NCBI RefSeq assembly: GCF_014764505.1
Contig: NZ_JACXWX010000006.1
Location: 226,879 to 290,878 of the forward strand
Origin: Phormidium tenue FACHB-886
GTDB lineage: Bacteria; Cyanobacteriota; Cyanobacteriia; Elainellales; Elainellaceae
DNA: 64,000 nt
Reading direction: 5' to 3'
The translations under genes and the position numbers were made by a program. The notes beneath the pieces are model-generated. The model worked only from the letters and a program-made list of their open reading frames with translations. It searched no databases and was not told where the DNA came from. This document shows positions 36,823 to 46,740 of this stretch, one piece after another (the stretch's first letter is position 1; the number at the start of each line of letters is the position of its first letter).

Positions 36823-37641
36823 CTACCTGAAAAAGCTAGCAATTTGATTGCTCAATGCCACCCAATCTGCCACGCTCAGATCTTCGGCGCGGGCTTGTGG
36901 GTTGAGGTGGAGAGATTCCAGCAGCGGAATGAGCTGATCGCGTTCAACCAAGCTCTGCAAATTGTTTCGCAGCATCTTACGTTTGGTGGCAAAACCCAGT
37001 TTAACGATCGTTTCTAGATGGCGCGGATTCTGAACAGCAGGCTGAAAGGAGCGCGGCTGCAGCCGCACGACAGCAGAATCAACCTTGGGCGGTGGTTGGA
37101 AGGCTTTAGCAGGGACGGTGCAAATCCACTGGCAGTCTGCCAAATACTGAACGCGGACGGTCAGTGCGCCAAAGGCTTTAGAACTGGGCGAGGCGCAGAG
37201 GCGTTCAGCGACTTCCTTCTGGAGCAGCAGCACAATGCTGTCAAATGGAGCAGGATTGGGCTGGGCGATCGTTCCCAACAGTTTTTCTAAAATTGGTCCA
37301 GTGATGTTGTAAGGGATATTAGCAACTACTTTATTAGGGGTAGCTTCTGGGAGGTGGGTGAGGGCAGCCGGCAGATCGATCGCCAAAAAGTCGCCTTCTA
37401 GCAGTAGAAAGTTTGCCCTTTTGCCGAACTGCTGCTTTAGCTGCTGCACTAGATCTCGATCGATCTCAACTGCCACCACAGACTGAACCAATGGCAAAAG
37501 CTGACGAGTTAAAATTCCTGTGCCAGGTCCAATTTCTAGGACACGATCGCTCGGCTGCAAAGCCGCAGCACTAATGATCTGCGTTAGTGTCGCTTGGCTT
37601 TTGAGCCAGTGTTGACCAAATTGTTTGCGGGGATGGGGCAT
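36823..37641 (-). CDS. rsmA: 16S rRNA dimethyladenosine transferase
   Basis: Dimethylates the two adjacent adenines near the 3' end of 16S rRNA during 30S maturation (KsgA). 272 residues. FGQHWLKS and VLEIGPGTGILTRQLL (SAM motif) are followed by NIPYNITGPIL, with the catalytic N-I-P-Y, and AFQPPPKVDSAVVRL. It is followed by ispE; this rsmA-ispE pair is common in cyanobacteria and in other bacteria. Confidence 0.96.
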   Translation of the reverse strand: MPHPRKQFGQHWLKSQATLTQIISAAALQPSDRVLEIGPGTGILTRQLLPLVQSVVAVEIDRDLVQQLKQQFGKRANFLLLEGDFLAIDLPAALTHLPEATPNKVVANIPYNITGPILEKLLGTIAQPNPAPFDSIVLLLQKEVAERLCASPSSKAFGALTVRVQYLADCQWICTVPAKAFQPPPKVDSAVVRLQPRSFQPAVQNPRHLETIVKLGFATKRKMLRNNLQSLVERDQLIPLLESLHLNPQARAEDLSVADWVALSNQIASFFR

Positions 37642-38040
37642 GGAGAGGGAAGGAATGAGGGTGGGGTGGTTGAAGCTAATGGCGATCGCAGCTGTAGAAG
37701 GCTAGTCTACTCATTGCTTACACTAGGCAATAGGCGTAGTAATCGTCTTGTTTCAGTATCGCGCTTCATTCCTTGTCCCTCTGCTTGACCTATTTGAACG
37801 ATTTCAGAAGCAGCCACAAAATTGTAAAGTATAAGCACCCGCTAGGGCTTGACCAATTCGCGCGATCGGCTGATCATTGAAAACTTGACCGAACTGTGCA
37901 AAATTTACGGTGCAAAATCTAAAGATTAAGCTTGAGATCAAACTTAGATTCCCAAGTCCTCCGTCCTCTAACTTTAAGTCTGTTGTTTCAAGTCCTGTAA
38001 CTGGGCTGCCAAACTGATCACCTGCGTCTATTCTGAAACT
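37642..38040. other. intergenic region between divergent rsmA and DUF3038 genes
   Basis: 399 bases with no credible gene. TGCAAAAT occurs twice with a 14-base period near 37907. An inverted repeat with arms AATCTAA and TTAGATT lies at 37916-37922/37944-37950. It must carry the promoters of both units. Confidence 0.5.
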
Positions 38041-38634
38041 ATGCCCCCTTCTGTTAAGCCGTCTACTTCACTGCCGGACGAACTGCCGCTCAGCAGTCAA
38101 CCAAATCCGGCGCAGCTCGATAACATCAAGGCGCAGCTCGACTTGGTGCTATTGGCATTAGAGACGTTAGCGGGCATTGGCTCGGAGGCAATGCTGCAAG
38201 CAGCAACCGATCTGCAGCTAACTGACGTAATCGCCGATCGGGTCTCGCTGTGGCGGCTGCGGCAATCAAGTCCGCTCCGCAAAGGGCAGGGACGCAAACG
38301 GCTAGACGTAGAGGAAGCACGGGGACTAGTTTTAATCACCTGTCATCTTGCCAAGCAGCATCAGGAGCTAATTCGTCGCGCCGTTTCCCTGCTAGAACAA
38401 CTGACCGAACAAGACCGCGAACCTCACCAAGCCGCCTTACTGGGCGACTACCTAGATAAGTTCAGCAACACCTATCAAGAGCGCATGGAAGAAGGTGATG
38501 CTACACCTCCCAGCCAGCTCACTCCCCTCGCCCTCAAACTGCTCATTGATTTGCTGTTCTACAGCGCTCCTGGTGGCTCTCGGCGGCTGTGGATAGCGCT
38601 GTTAGATCGATCGATTCAATCAGAAGGGCGGTAG
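38041..38634 (+). CDS. DUF3038 domain protein (cyanobacterial)
   Basis: 197 residues, mostly helical after a proline-rich N-terminus. LDLVLLALETLAGIGSEAM and EARGLVLITCHLAKQHQELI are the segments I associate with DUF3038, a family restricted to cyanobacteria. It is followed 79 bases later by a DUF4335 protein; the two families are commonly neighbours, which supports both calls. Function unknown. Confidence 0.75.
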   Translation: MPPSVKPSTSLPDELPLSSQPNPAQLDNIKAQLDLVLLALETLAGIGSEAMLQAATDLQLTDVIADRVSLWRLRQSSPLRKGQGRKRLDVEEARGLVLITCHLAKQHQELIRRAVSLLEQLTEQDREPHQAALLGDYLDKFSNTYQERMEEGDATPPSQLTPLALKLLIDLLFYSAPGGSRRLWIALLDRSIQSEGR

Positions 38635-38713
38635 GCGATCGCCTGGACGCCCCTCGAGGAGCCGCTTACGCTTACAGTCTACGGTGCTTTCATCCCTCAC
38701 ATTCTTCTTGCCC

Positions 38714-40054
38714 ATGTCCACTTCCGTTCTACGACGATACACCCCCCCGACCTGTACGCTGGAGATTGCAGCCACCGGATCGGCGCTGTCGCGCTGGACA
38801 GATCGGGCGGTGCTAAAAAATTTGCGCTTTCAGCTCAGCTTGGATGACCCAAAGCTGCCTGAAGAAAAACAGGTGACGCTGCGGGGCGATCGCACTCAGC
38901 TAGAGGCACTTTGGGGAGCCGTGACAGCCTATGTGCAGTCGCAATTAAGTGTCTCACCCCATCTGCCACTTCAAAGTGCTGCTGACTACACCTTTAGCGA
39001 AGATGCGCTGCTTGTGCAGCCACAGGCGATCGGCAAAGGCTTATCGGAAAAGACAGGCATTCGGCTGCAATCGCGTGGACTTGTTAGCCATGAGCTGCAC
39101 TTAGGGACGCTGGCAACCGAACAGTCAGGGGCGATGGTGTCGCTGAGTGCTTTGCAGCTTTTTGATTTGGCAAACGTGCTGGATGAGTATCATGCGGAAG
39201 CGATGACGCTACCTGCATTGGGGCGCCCTGCATGGCTTAAGTCCCCCTCTCGGTTGGGAAGTGTGGCGGCGGTGTTGCTGTTGGCGATCGGTGCTACTGC
39301 TGCAGTCACAAAGTTTGTGACAGATGTATCGGCTCCTAGTCCACAGTTGGCAACAGCTCCGGCTAACGATAATCCAATAGGCGTTGAAGCACCAAAGTCT
39401 TCGACGCGGCTGCCCTCCCCACCGGGATTGGAGCCACTGCCTCCGTCGCTGGCGCTCCAGCCCTTGCCACCCCCACCCCCCGTGGGCAAAACAACTGCAC
39501 CACCTGTTGTTTCAGTCCCACAAACGTCGGCTGCGCCTGCCCAAACAGCAGGAGCAGGAGAGGTAGCAGTGCTGCCACAGCCATCCTTAGTCCCAACTCA
39601 GCCCAATGTGTTAGCGGTTCCGTCTCAAGAGGCTGCTGGTACAGCTCCTGCCAACTCAACTCCGACAGAGCCAGATATTGTGGCTCTATCGCGTACTTCG
39701 CAATCGGCTGCGCCTCAGCCTGAAGCACTGCGCCCAGACAGCACTGCCACAAATAGCAGCACGGCATTTGATGCGATTCCTCAGGTGGCAGAAGTCCGCG
39801 ATTATTTCCAACAGGCTTGGCAACCGCCTCCAGAGCTAAGCCAGACGCTAGAGTATCGGCTTCTGCTAAACACGGATGGCTCGATTCAACGTATTGTGCC
39901 GCTCGGTCAGGCGGCTGCAACGTTCCTTGATCGCACCAATATGCCGCTAATGAATGAGCCGTTTGTGTCGCCAGTGACAGATGGGAAAACGCCTCAAATC
40001 CGACTGGTGTTGGGTCGGGATGGAAGAGTGCAGACGTTTCTAGAAGCGAATTGA
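38714..40054 (+). CDS. DUF4335 domain protein with single membrane helix and proline-rich linker
   Basis: 446 residues from the ATG at 38714 (MSTSVLRRYTPPTCTLEI). Residues 1-160 are the DUF4335 module. A membrane helix lies at about 176-197 (VAAVLLLAIGATAAVTKFV). It is followed by a long Pro/Ala/Gln/Ser-rich low-complexity linker (about 210-345) and a C-terminal beta-rich domain (LEYRLLLNTDGSIQRIVPLG). This looks like a cytoplasmic domain tethered to an extracytoplasmic one across the cell wall. Function unknown. Confidence 0.8.
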   Translation: MSTSVLRRYTPPTCTLEIAATGSALSRWTDRAVLKNLRFQLSLDDPKLPEEKQVTLRGDRTQLEALWGAVTAYVQSQLSVSPHLPLQSAADYTFSEDALLVQPQAIGKGLSEKTGIRLQSRGLVSHELHLGTLATEQSGAMVSLSALQLFDLANVLDEYHAEAMTLPALGRPAWLKSPSRLGSVAAVLLLAIGATAAVTKFVTDVSAPSPQLATAPANDNPIGVEAPKSSTRLPSPPGLEPLPPSLALQPLPPPPPVGKTTAPPVVSVPQTSAAPAQTAGAGEVAVLPQPSLVPTQPNVLAVPSQEAAGTAPANSTPTEPDIVALSRTSQSAAPQPEALRPDSTATNSSTAFDAIPQVAEVRDYFQQAWQPPPELSQTLEYRLLLNTDGSIQRIVPLGQAAATFLDRTNMPLMNEPFVSPVTDGKTPQIRLVLGRDGRVQTFLEAN

Positions 40055-40083
40055 GGATTGAGGGAGGGTGATGAATGCCCTTC

Positions 40084-41076
40084 CTACCGATCGTCCGGTG
40101 GTTGGAGCCAAATCAATCCCGCTTTTACCTGGGCGATCGCGCCACCCGGTAGAGGATCACTTTGGGTGCGGTTTGGTGCAGCAATCAGCGCCACTAACTT
40201 CTCTATGTGGTCAAAATTAGGCGCAGTTGGTAAGACCTGTTGCAGCCAGTGCCGGATGACGCGCCGTTGGAGAGCGAGAGGAGCAGCCTGCAGAACAGAT
40301 CGGCGAATAGCAGTGGGTGCTTGGGGATCAATTGCCTGTTGCCACAGTGCTTCGGTCTGCTGCTCCAAATAGTCCACATCGGCACGAAGCAGTTCGGCAG
40401 TTTGCGCCAAAGTTACCTCAACCTGTGGGTTGAAATGGGTCTGTAAATAAGGAATCAGGTCTTGCCGAATTCGGTTGCGAGCATAGCGCCAGTCCTGGTT
40501 AGTGCAGTCTTCCCAAACTTTTAGCTGTCTCTCCTGGCAAAACTGGCTGGTTTCAGCGCGGGTGACGTTGAGCAGCGGGCGCACGAGCCTGACTCCACCT
40601 GTGAGTTCTCGCTGCCAGGTCAGAGCTTGCAATCCATTGATGCCGCTGCCCCGAATTAAATTATATAGGGTGGTCTCAGCACGATCGCTCAGTGTGTGTC
40701 CTGCAACGACTACGCTACAGCCCTGTGCAAGAGCAATTTCAGCGAGGGCTTCATAGCGCCAGTTGCGGGCAGCCGCTTCACTAGAGGAAATTTTGGTGGC
40801 GGTGGCGCTGTAGTATGGCACCTGCCAGCTCTGGGCAAGTTGCTCTACGTAGGCAGCGTTGGCATCGGCATCTGTCCGCCAGTGGTGGTTACAGTGGGCG
40901 ATCGCTACCTGCCAGCTCCACTTTGGCTGCAAGTCAAGCAGCAGCTGCAGCAGACACAGCGAATCTTGCCCCCCCGACACTGCCACCAAGAGCGCTTGCC
41001 CCTGAGCTAACAGGGAGCGCTCCCGCAAGGTACGGTGCAGTCGCGCATGGAGCGGTGTCCAGCTTCGGTGAGGCAT
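40084..41076 (-). CDS. tilS: tRNA(Ile)-lysidine synthetase
   Basis: Converts the wobble C34 of tRNA-Ile(CAU) to lysidine so that it reads AUA; essential. 330 residues. The PP-loop is VAVSGGQDSLCLLQLL. HCNHHWRTDADANAAYVEQL, AGHTLSDRAETTLYNLIRGS and KVWEDCTNQDWRYARNRIRQ are the other family motifs. It is the short cyanobacterial type without the extended C-terminal domain of the E. coli protein. Confidence 0.95.
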   Translation of the reverse strand: MPHRSWTPLHARLHRTLRERSLLAQGQALLVAVSGGQDSLCLLQLLLDLQPKWSWQVAIAHCNHHWRTDADANAAYVEQLAQSWQVPYYSATATKISSSEAAARNWRYEALAEIALAQGCSVVVAGHTLSDRAETTLYNLIRGSGINGLQALTWQRELTGGVRLVRPLLNVTRAETSQFCQERQLKVWEDCTNQDWRYARNRIRQDLIPYLQTHFNPQVEVTLAQTAELLRADVDYLEQQTEALWQQAIDPQAPTAIRRSVLQAAPLALQRRVIRHWLQQVLPTAPNFDHIEKLVALIAAPNRTQSDPLPGGAIAQVKAGLIWLQPPDDR

Positions 41077-41130
41077 TGCGGTACTTTGTCTCAGCAGTAA
41101 GCGTCCCAGGAGTAAGCTCAGTTGCGAAGC

Positions 41131-41577
41131 TTAAAACTCATCGTCTGGCAACACATCAGGGTAAGAGGTATTGCGGCTACCTCGTGGATCGTAGCGATCG
41201 CGCGGATAGTCTGGATAGCTGTTGGGGTAGTTGTCGCTCCGACGGTAGGGATCTTCACGCGGCGGATTGTTCTCGCGACGCGGCAGGCTTTCCTGAAGCA
41301 GCTTGGGGCGCTCTTCCGCAGGACAAAACTCCAGACGAATCCGGACCCGCCCCCGCTGCCATCCTTGTCGACCAAAGCGCAGCACCTCGCAGCGTTGCCC
41401 TCGCTCAGTGAACCAGCCTTCTTGCTCCTCTGTCCATTCTTCTTCCTGGTCGAGAGCAGCTTGCGCCAGCGCATCAATAAACTCACTGACCTTGAAAGTG
41501 GAATTGGCAATCAGGACGCGACCCGATCGCACATATAGCACTTCATCGTCATTGAGCAACTCAAATTCTCTTTGCAT
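41131..41577 (-). CDS. KGK-domain-like protein
   Basis: 148 residues from the ATG at 41577 (MQREFELLNDDEVLYV). The N-terminal 100 end with RGRVRIRLEFCPAEE, which fits the cyanobacterial KGK family as I recall it (K/R-G-K/R before an FCP motif). The C-terminal 45 are disordered and rich in R, D, Y, P and N (NNPPREDPYRRSDNYP). Function unknown. It lies 54 bases upstream of tilS on the same strand. Confidence 0.65.
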   Translation of the reverse strand: MQREFELLNDDEVLYVRSGRVLIANSTFKVSEFIDALAQAALDQEEEWTEEQEGWFTERGQRCEVLRFGRQGWQRGRVRIRLEFCPAEERPKLLQESLPRRENNPPREDPYRRSDNYPNSYPDYPRDRYDPRGSRNTSYPDVLPDDEF

Positions 41578-41715
41578 GGGATTTCTCTTAGTTTGTTCAA
41601 TTGTAGCGATCGGCAAAAAGAAGAATGAAGGGGGATAATCCTAGAGGCGAGAAGCTTCCACAGCTCCGCAGTGCTGCTACTCTGCCTCCATTTCATCCCT
41701 CATCTTTCGTCTCTC

Positions 41716-42714
41716 TTAGAAGAACCAGCCATAGCTGTGTAGTCCTTTCCCAAGCAAATTCACGCCTAAGTAGCAGACCCAAACTACCAGGAAACCAGAA
41801 GCAGCCAGAATAGCAGGACGGCGACCTTGCCACCCACGAGTAATGCGGGCATGAAGATAGGCAGCAAAGACTAGCCAGGTAATTAACGCCCAAGTTTCTT
41901 TAGGATCCCAGCTCCAGTAAGACCCCCAAGCCTCGTTCGCCCATACTGCCCCCGCGATGATGCCGATCGTCAGCAGCGGAAAGCCCAAGCCAATAATGCG
42001 GTAGCTGATGTTGTCGAGTGTATCAGCGAGGGTAAGGCGCTGAGGCGAAAGGGGAAGCACAGCAGGAGGCACAAGGACAGCCGTGGAGCCGTCGAGCGTT
42101 GCCTCGCTGGTACTCATTGCCATTACATCAACGACTTCACCGTTTTTGCGAAGCCGATATTTTGCTTCGCGGTAGGCTCCTGTGCCTACGGAACTCCCTT
42201 TCAGTTCGACCTCTTGACCACGCGTCACAATCAAGAAGGCGATCGCCAGCAGCGCCCCCACCATTAAGGCAGCGTAGCTTAGCAGCATCACGCTAACATG
42301 CATCATCAGCCAGTTAGACTTGAGCGCAGGCACAAGCGGCTCGGCAGACTGCATCTGGGCGGGCAGCGTTAACGTGGCAAAAGCAGTAATTGCCATTGCC
42401 ACCGGAGCTGTGACAGCCCCAACTAGCTGGCTGCGGCTCATATTTTCTGCCAAGAAGTGAACAGCGGTGATACCCCAGGCAATGAAAAACAGCGATTCAT
42501 AGAGGTTGCTGAGGGGAAAATAGCCTGCCTCAATCCAACGAGCGCCCAGTAGCGCCGCGATGCAAAGGTTGGCGATCGCCATTCCAGTCGTTCCCAGCGT
42601 GGAGAAGTAAGGCAGTTTGGGAAACGCCGCGCTGCCCCAGTAAATCAACATTGTGAGAAACAAAACGGCAAATGCGGCATTGTCTAGCCAGTTCTGAAGC
42701 GCTACCAAATCCAT
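41716..42714 (-). CDS. ccsA: cytochrome c biogenesis protein CcsA-type (CcsB/ResC)
   Basis: 332-residue thylakoid/plasma membrane protein that transports and attaches haem in system II cytochrome c maturation. About eight membrane helices and a periplasmic WWD domain ([18 protein letters not shown]) with flanking His (HARITRGW). The name follows chloroplast use; bacterial databases call the same protein CcsB or ResC. Needed for cytochromes c6 and f. A loop of about 70 residues between the middle helices is enlarged. Confidence 0.92.
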   Translation of the reverse strand: MDLVALQNWLDNAAFAVLFLTMLIYWGSAAFPKLPYFSTLGTTGMAIANLCIAALLGARWIEAGYFPLSNLYESLFFIAWGITAVHFLAENMSRSQLVGAVTAPVAMAITAFATLTLPAQMQSAEPLVPALKSNWLMMHVSVMLLSYAALMVGALLAIAFLIVTRGQEVELKGSSVGTGAYREAKYRLRKNGEVVDVMAMSTSEATLDGSTAVLVPPAVLPLSPQRLTLADTLDNISYRIIGLGFPLLTIGIIAGAVWANEAWGSYWSWDPKETWALITWLVFAAYLHARITRGWQGRRPAILAASGFLVVWVCYLGVNLLGKGLHSYGWFF

Positions 42715-42877
42715 GAGTTTTGTCTAGTTGTAAATCAATCGGCGGTCAGAAATGCCGCGTCTTTTATCTTTATGGTATCGAGTTAGGGGAAGATTGCTGC
42801 AAGGTCAGATTCTAGACTTTAGGGGAACTATAAAAGCAGCTTGCTAGAGCGGTTAATTAAGAGATTTTGGATGGGTC

Positions 42878-44602
42878 ATGCAGGAGCAATTGGCAAGGGC
42901 GATCGAGAGTGCATCTTGGGGTGTAGTGATTACTGATGCACTCCAACCGGGGAATCCGGTTGTGTTTGCCAATCCTGCCTTCAACCACATAACTGGATAC
43001 AGCCTTGCCGAGATAGGCGGCAAGAGCTGTCGGCTGCTGCAAGGAACCGACACAGACCCAGCTATAATGCAGCAGATTCAACAGGCGATCGCTACAAAAC
43101 AGTCTTTAACCTGCACCATCTTGAACTACCGCCAAGACGGCACGCCTTTCTGGAATGAGCTAACGATCGACCCAATCTTCGATCCCAAGGGCAGCTTAAT
43201 CCAGTATCTTGGCATTCTGCGGGATGTCACCGAACAGAAGCAAGCCCGTGAGCTAGGGCAACTGAGAGATCAACTGCTCTATGAAGCGCTATATGACCCC
43301 CTGACAGGCTTGCCGAATCGGGTTTTGCTGCTGGAACGGCTGCGGCATTTGGTGCAAGCGGCACAACGTGGGCGCGAAGCTTTGTATGGGCTGCTGTTTA
43401 TTGACCTCGATCGCTTCAAGGTCATCAACGACAGCTTAGGACACAGAGTAGGCGATCGGCTGCTGGTGGCAATTGCCGAGCGGCTAGCAAGCTGTTTGCG
43501 CCCCAGCGATACCCTAGCGCGGTTGGATGGCGATGAGTTTGCTGTCTTGCTAGAAGACACCAGAACGACTCACATTGCCACCCGCATTGCCGAGCGCATT
43601 CAACGCGAGCTGTCGCAGCCCTTCCAGGTGGAGAGCCACGAAGTTTTTACAGCGGCTAGCATCGGCATTGCCCTTAGCACAGCGCCCTACGACCATCCTG
43701 AAGATCTGCTGCGCGATGCCAATATTGCGATGCATCGCGCTAAGGAGCAGGGGCGCGCGCGCTATGAAATCTTCCATCCCAAGATGTACGCAAATGCCGT
43801 GGCGCTGCTGCAGCTTGAGACAGATTTACGACGGGCGATCGAGCGGAATGAGTTTCAGGTGAACTATCAGCCCATCGTTTCCTTACGGACGCAGCGGATC
43901 AGCGGGTTTGAGGCACTGCTGCGCTGGCAGCATCCTACACGCGGCTGGATTCCGCCGTCCGAGTTTATCCCAGTTGCCGAAGAAACTGGGCTGATCATCC
44001 CGATCGGCTGGTGGATAATGCGAGAATCCTGTCGGCAGACGCAGGCATGGCAGCAACAGTTTGCCAATAGTAAGTCGCTCACGATCAATGTCAATCTGTC
44101 GGGCAAGCAGTTTAGCTCTGTGCTGGCACAGCAAATCAGCAAGATCTTGCAGGAAACTGGGCTCAATCCCCATCAACTCAAGCTAGAAATTACTGAGAGC
44201 CTGCTGATGGAAAATGCTGAGACAGCTGTGGAGACATTGACTGAACTTCAGAAGTTGGGGGTGCAGCTGGCAATCGATGATTTTGGCACAGGCTATTCGT
44301 CGCTGAGCTATCTACATCGCTTCCCGATCGACACGCTCAAGGTGGATCGATCTTTTATTCAGAAAATTGACAGCGATGGCGAACAGCTAGCAATCGTTCG
44401 GACGATTATCACCCTGGCTTGGAATCTGGGCATGGAAGTAGTTGCAGAAGGAGTTGAGACTGCCAAGCAGGTGGCTCAGCTCAAGGCGCTCCGCTGTGAA
44501 TATGCCCAAGGCTATCTCTTTGCCAAGCCGCTAACTCCCGAAGCGGCTGAACAGTACCTTGTGGCTGAACTAGGAACAGCAGAACCTGAGAAAGAGGCAT
44601 GA
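42878..44602 (+). CDS. LOV-GGDEF-EAL protein (blue-light c-di-GMP enzyme)
   Basis: 574 residues. Residues 5-120 are a PAS domain with LOV features: GKSCRLLQGTDTD carries the candidate flavin-adduct Cys51, and LNYRQDGTPFWNEL the FMN-contacting Asn83 and Asn93. The canonical motif GxNCRFLQ has Asn before Cys; here it is Ser50. A GGDEF domain follows (LDGDEF at 216-221; first Gly replaced by Asp), then an EAL domain with EALLRW (345-350), DDFGTGYSSL and KVDRSFI intact. It probably makes or breaks cyclic di-GMP in response to blue light. Degenerate GGDEF may make it mainly a phosphodiesterase. Monocistronic. Confidence 0.9.
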   Translation: MQEQLARAIESASWGVVITDALQPGNPVVFANPAFNHITGYSLAEIGGKSCRLLQGTDTDPAIMQQIQQAIATKQSLTCTILNYRQDGTPFWNELTIDPIFDPKGSLIQYLGILRDVTEQKQARELGQLRDQLLYEALYDPLTGLPNRVLLLERLRHLVQAAQRGREALYGLLFIDLDRFKVINDSLGHRVGDRLLVAIAERLASCLRPSDTLARLDGDEFAVLLEDTRTTHIATRIAERIQRELSQPFQVESHEVFTAASIGIALSTAPYDHPEDLLRDANIAMHRAKEQGRARYEIFHPKMYANAVALLQLETDLRRAIERNEFQVNYQPIVSLRTQRISGFEALLRWQHPTRGWIPPSEFIPVAEETGLIIPIGWWIMRESCRQTQAWQQQFANSKSLTINVNLSGKQFSSVLAQQISKILQETGLNPHQLKLEITESLLMENAETAVETLTELQKLGVQLAIDDFGTGYSSLSYLHRFPIDTLKVDRSFIQKIDSDGEQLAIVRTIITLAWNLGMEVVAEGVETAKQVAQLKALRCEYAQGYLFAKPLTPEAAEQYLVAELGTAEPEKEA

Positions 44603-44812
44603 CCAAGCAGTTGCCCACTTGTCGCCATTCTGCACAAACTAGATGCAGGAACTAAGATTCACGTAAATCCTGGCAGCTTTAGGTAGCGTAAAACGCTATA
44701 AGAAATACAGGCGATTCGGACATTTGGTGAGTTAGTGAAGCCCACCGACTCATCAACTAAATCCGTTAGGACTGAAGTAGAAAGTGGCTGCCCAAGCGGA
44801 TGAACTGACGGT

Positions 44813-45655
44813 ATGACAGCGGAAATTGAAGCAATCTCAAAACGTTACGTTGCTCTGACAGTCGATCAAACCCCTTATCAAGCTGCTTATTGGGAAGCTG
44901 GGTCAGGTCAACCGTTGCTGTTCCTCCATGGATTTATGGGTAATGGGGGCTATTGGCGATCGCTCGTTTCGCTCCTCCAGCCCTACTATCGCTGTATTTG
45001 TATTGATATGCTCGGTTTTGGCGATTCGTCTAAGCCCATGATTCGCTACGACATTGCTAAGCTGGTGGCGTTTGTGCGGCAGCTTGTGATTGCTCTTGAT
45101 CTAGAGGCTTGCACGCTGGTTGGGCATTCCCTCGGCGGCTGGGTGGGTGCTGCCTATGCGATCGCTCATCCAACGGCAGTGACAGCGCTTATTTTAGCGG
45201 CTCCAGCGGGTATCCGGGACGATAGCTTTTGTGGGCGCTATGACCATTTACGTCCCTTGTTTTGGCAAACACCGCTGATTGACTGGGCACTGTGGCTCGC
45301 CAAGCCTTTTGCTGCTTTGGCAGGTCAACAAAAAGCATTGGCGCAAATTGCCTGGTTTCGCCGTGAGCTGAATGCCCAACCCGCCCCTCGTTCTTTTTTA
45401 CTTGATCGCCTGCGTCCGGAAGATGCGATCGACACTGTGGAGGAAGAAATTCATCACCTGCGATTGCCGACTCTGGTGATGACCGGTGATTGCGATGAAA
45501 CAATTCCACTTTGGCATTCACAAACTTATGCATCCGAAATTCCGACTGCTCAGCTTGTAGTCATTCCAACCGCCGATCATTCTCTGCCGCAGGTTTATGC
45601 AAGCGAGATGGCGGATGCAATCAAACAGTTTTTGCAGCCCTTGGCGCTGCGATGA
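44813..45655 (+). CDS. alpha/beta hydrolase
   Basis: 280 residues. HGFMGNGGYWRSL (oxyanion HG), VGHSLGGWVG (nucleophile Ser) and a late TADHSLP (His), with DCDETIPL supplying the acid, complete the hydrolase fold. N-terminal domain similar to lipases and C-C hydrolases. Substrate not apparent. It is 210 bases after the LOV protein stop, separate promoter likely. Confidence 0.83.
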   Translation: MTAEIEAISKRYVALTVDQTPYQAAYWEAGSGQPLLFLHGFMGNGGYWRSLVSLLQPYYRCICIDMLGFGDSSKPMIRYDIAKLVAFVRQLVIALDLEACTLVGHSLGGWVGAAYAIAHPTAVTALILAAPAGIRDDSFCGRYDHLRPLFWQTPLIDWALWLAKPFAALAGQQKALAQIAWFRRELNAQPAPRSFLLDRLRPEDAIDTVEEEIHHLRLPTLVMTGDCDETIPLWHSQTYASEIPTAQLVVIPTADHSLPQVYASEMADAIKQFLQPLALR

Positions 45656-45858
45656 TAGCTAAATTTTGAGAAGTGCCCTCAGCGATAGGTCAGCATGGCA
45701 TATTGCAAATTTAGCGTCTATCTAATTGAAGCGGGCTGTAAGCAGGGTGTAGGTCAATGATTAGAAGAATGGGGCTTGTTTCCCATCCTTCCCAAATCGG
45801 GCTGCAGTGAATTTGGGCATTCTAAGTTGAACTGCTCTGGGTAATTCTAGGAGACCTT

Positions 45859-46659
45859 ATGAAGCACTTTGCTGTATTGATTGCGCTGTTGCGCGATCGC
45901 AAGACTTTTTTGGAAGAAATTCGTCACAATACCAGAGTTGAAAGCAAAATTATATCGCTGCTGATTGCTAGCTCCACGTTTCTTGCCGTCTATGGAGCAA
46001 TCATTGGTTCCTCTAGTACCTTGCTTCAGGTCATTTCATCTGCAATTAAACTGCCTGCTCTGTATTTGATTACGCTAACTATTTGTTTGCCAGCCTTATT
46101 CTTTTTCGATATTTTATTTGGCTCTTCGCTTAGTTTTAGTCAATATACAGCATTGAGCTTAACAACCGTTTCGGTAATTAGTGTTTTGCTATTTAGCTTT
46201 GCTCCAATTGCGCTCTTCTTTTTGATCTCGGTGCATGACTACAACTTCTTTCTACTGTTAAACGTAGGAATTTTTACTATGACGGGATTTATCGGCATTC
46301 GCGTGTTTTACGAGGGCATGCGATCGCTTTCCCGCAGCAGAGCGCTGATAGAAAAACCTGCGCCAGCGCTTCCCTCATCTGATGATTTCTTGCCAATCGC
46401 TGATGTTCCCTCAGCGAAAGACGCAACACAGTCCTCAACAGCCATTGGGTTAAGCAAAGAAGATTCTCTGCAAAAAACTCGCTTGAGGCTTCTCCAGTTT
46501 TGGCTGCTGCTGTATGGACTGGTAGGGAGCCAGTTAGGCTGGACACTGCGCCCTTTCTTTGGTGCGCCAGGTGAGCCGTTCCAATTTTTCCGTACCATTG
46601 AGAGCAATTTTTATGCTCAGGTGTGGCGGCTGTTCTTGACTTTTTTAGGGTTTAACTAG
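45859..46659 (+). CDS. membrane protein of unknown function
   Basis: 266 residues with four hydrophobic segments (about 37-58, 66-88, 95-125, 133-150), then a hydrophilic linker and a C-terminal segment FWLLLYGLVGSQLGWTLRPF. The ending LGWTLRPFFGAPGEPFQFFR recurs, as I recall, in a widespread uncharacterised membrane family sometimes labelled YIP1-like. The linker (residues 170-200) is charged and probably cytoplasmic. Ribosome site AGGAG lies 6-7 bases before the ATG. It is followed on the same strand by another unknown membrane protein. Confidence 0.75.
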   Translation: MKHFAVLIALLRDRKTFLEEIRHNTRVESKIISLLIASSTFLAVYGAIIGSSSTLLQVISSAIKLPALYLITLTICLPALFFFDILFGSSLSFSQYTALSLTTVSVISVLLFSFAPIALFFLISVHDYNFFLLLNVGIFTMTGFIGIRVFYEGMRSLSRSRALIEKPAPALPSSDDFLPIADVPSAKDATQSSTAIGLSKEDSLQKTRLRLLQFWLLLYGLVGSQLGWTLRPFFGAPGEPFQFFRTIESNFYAQVWRLFLTFLGFN

Positions 46660-46740
46660 GCTTCACCTTAAATGGATGCTGCATAGCATCCATTTAAGGC
46701 GGACTAGACGATCGAAAATTGCTGTGAATTCTTTTAACCT

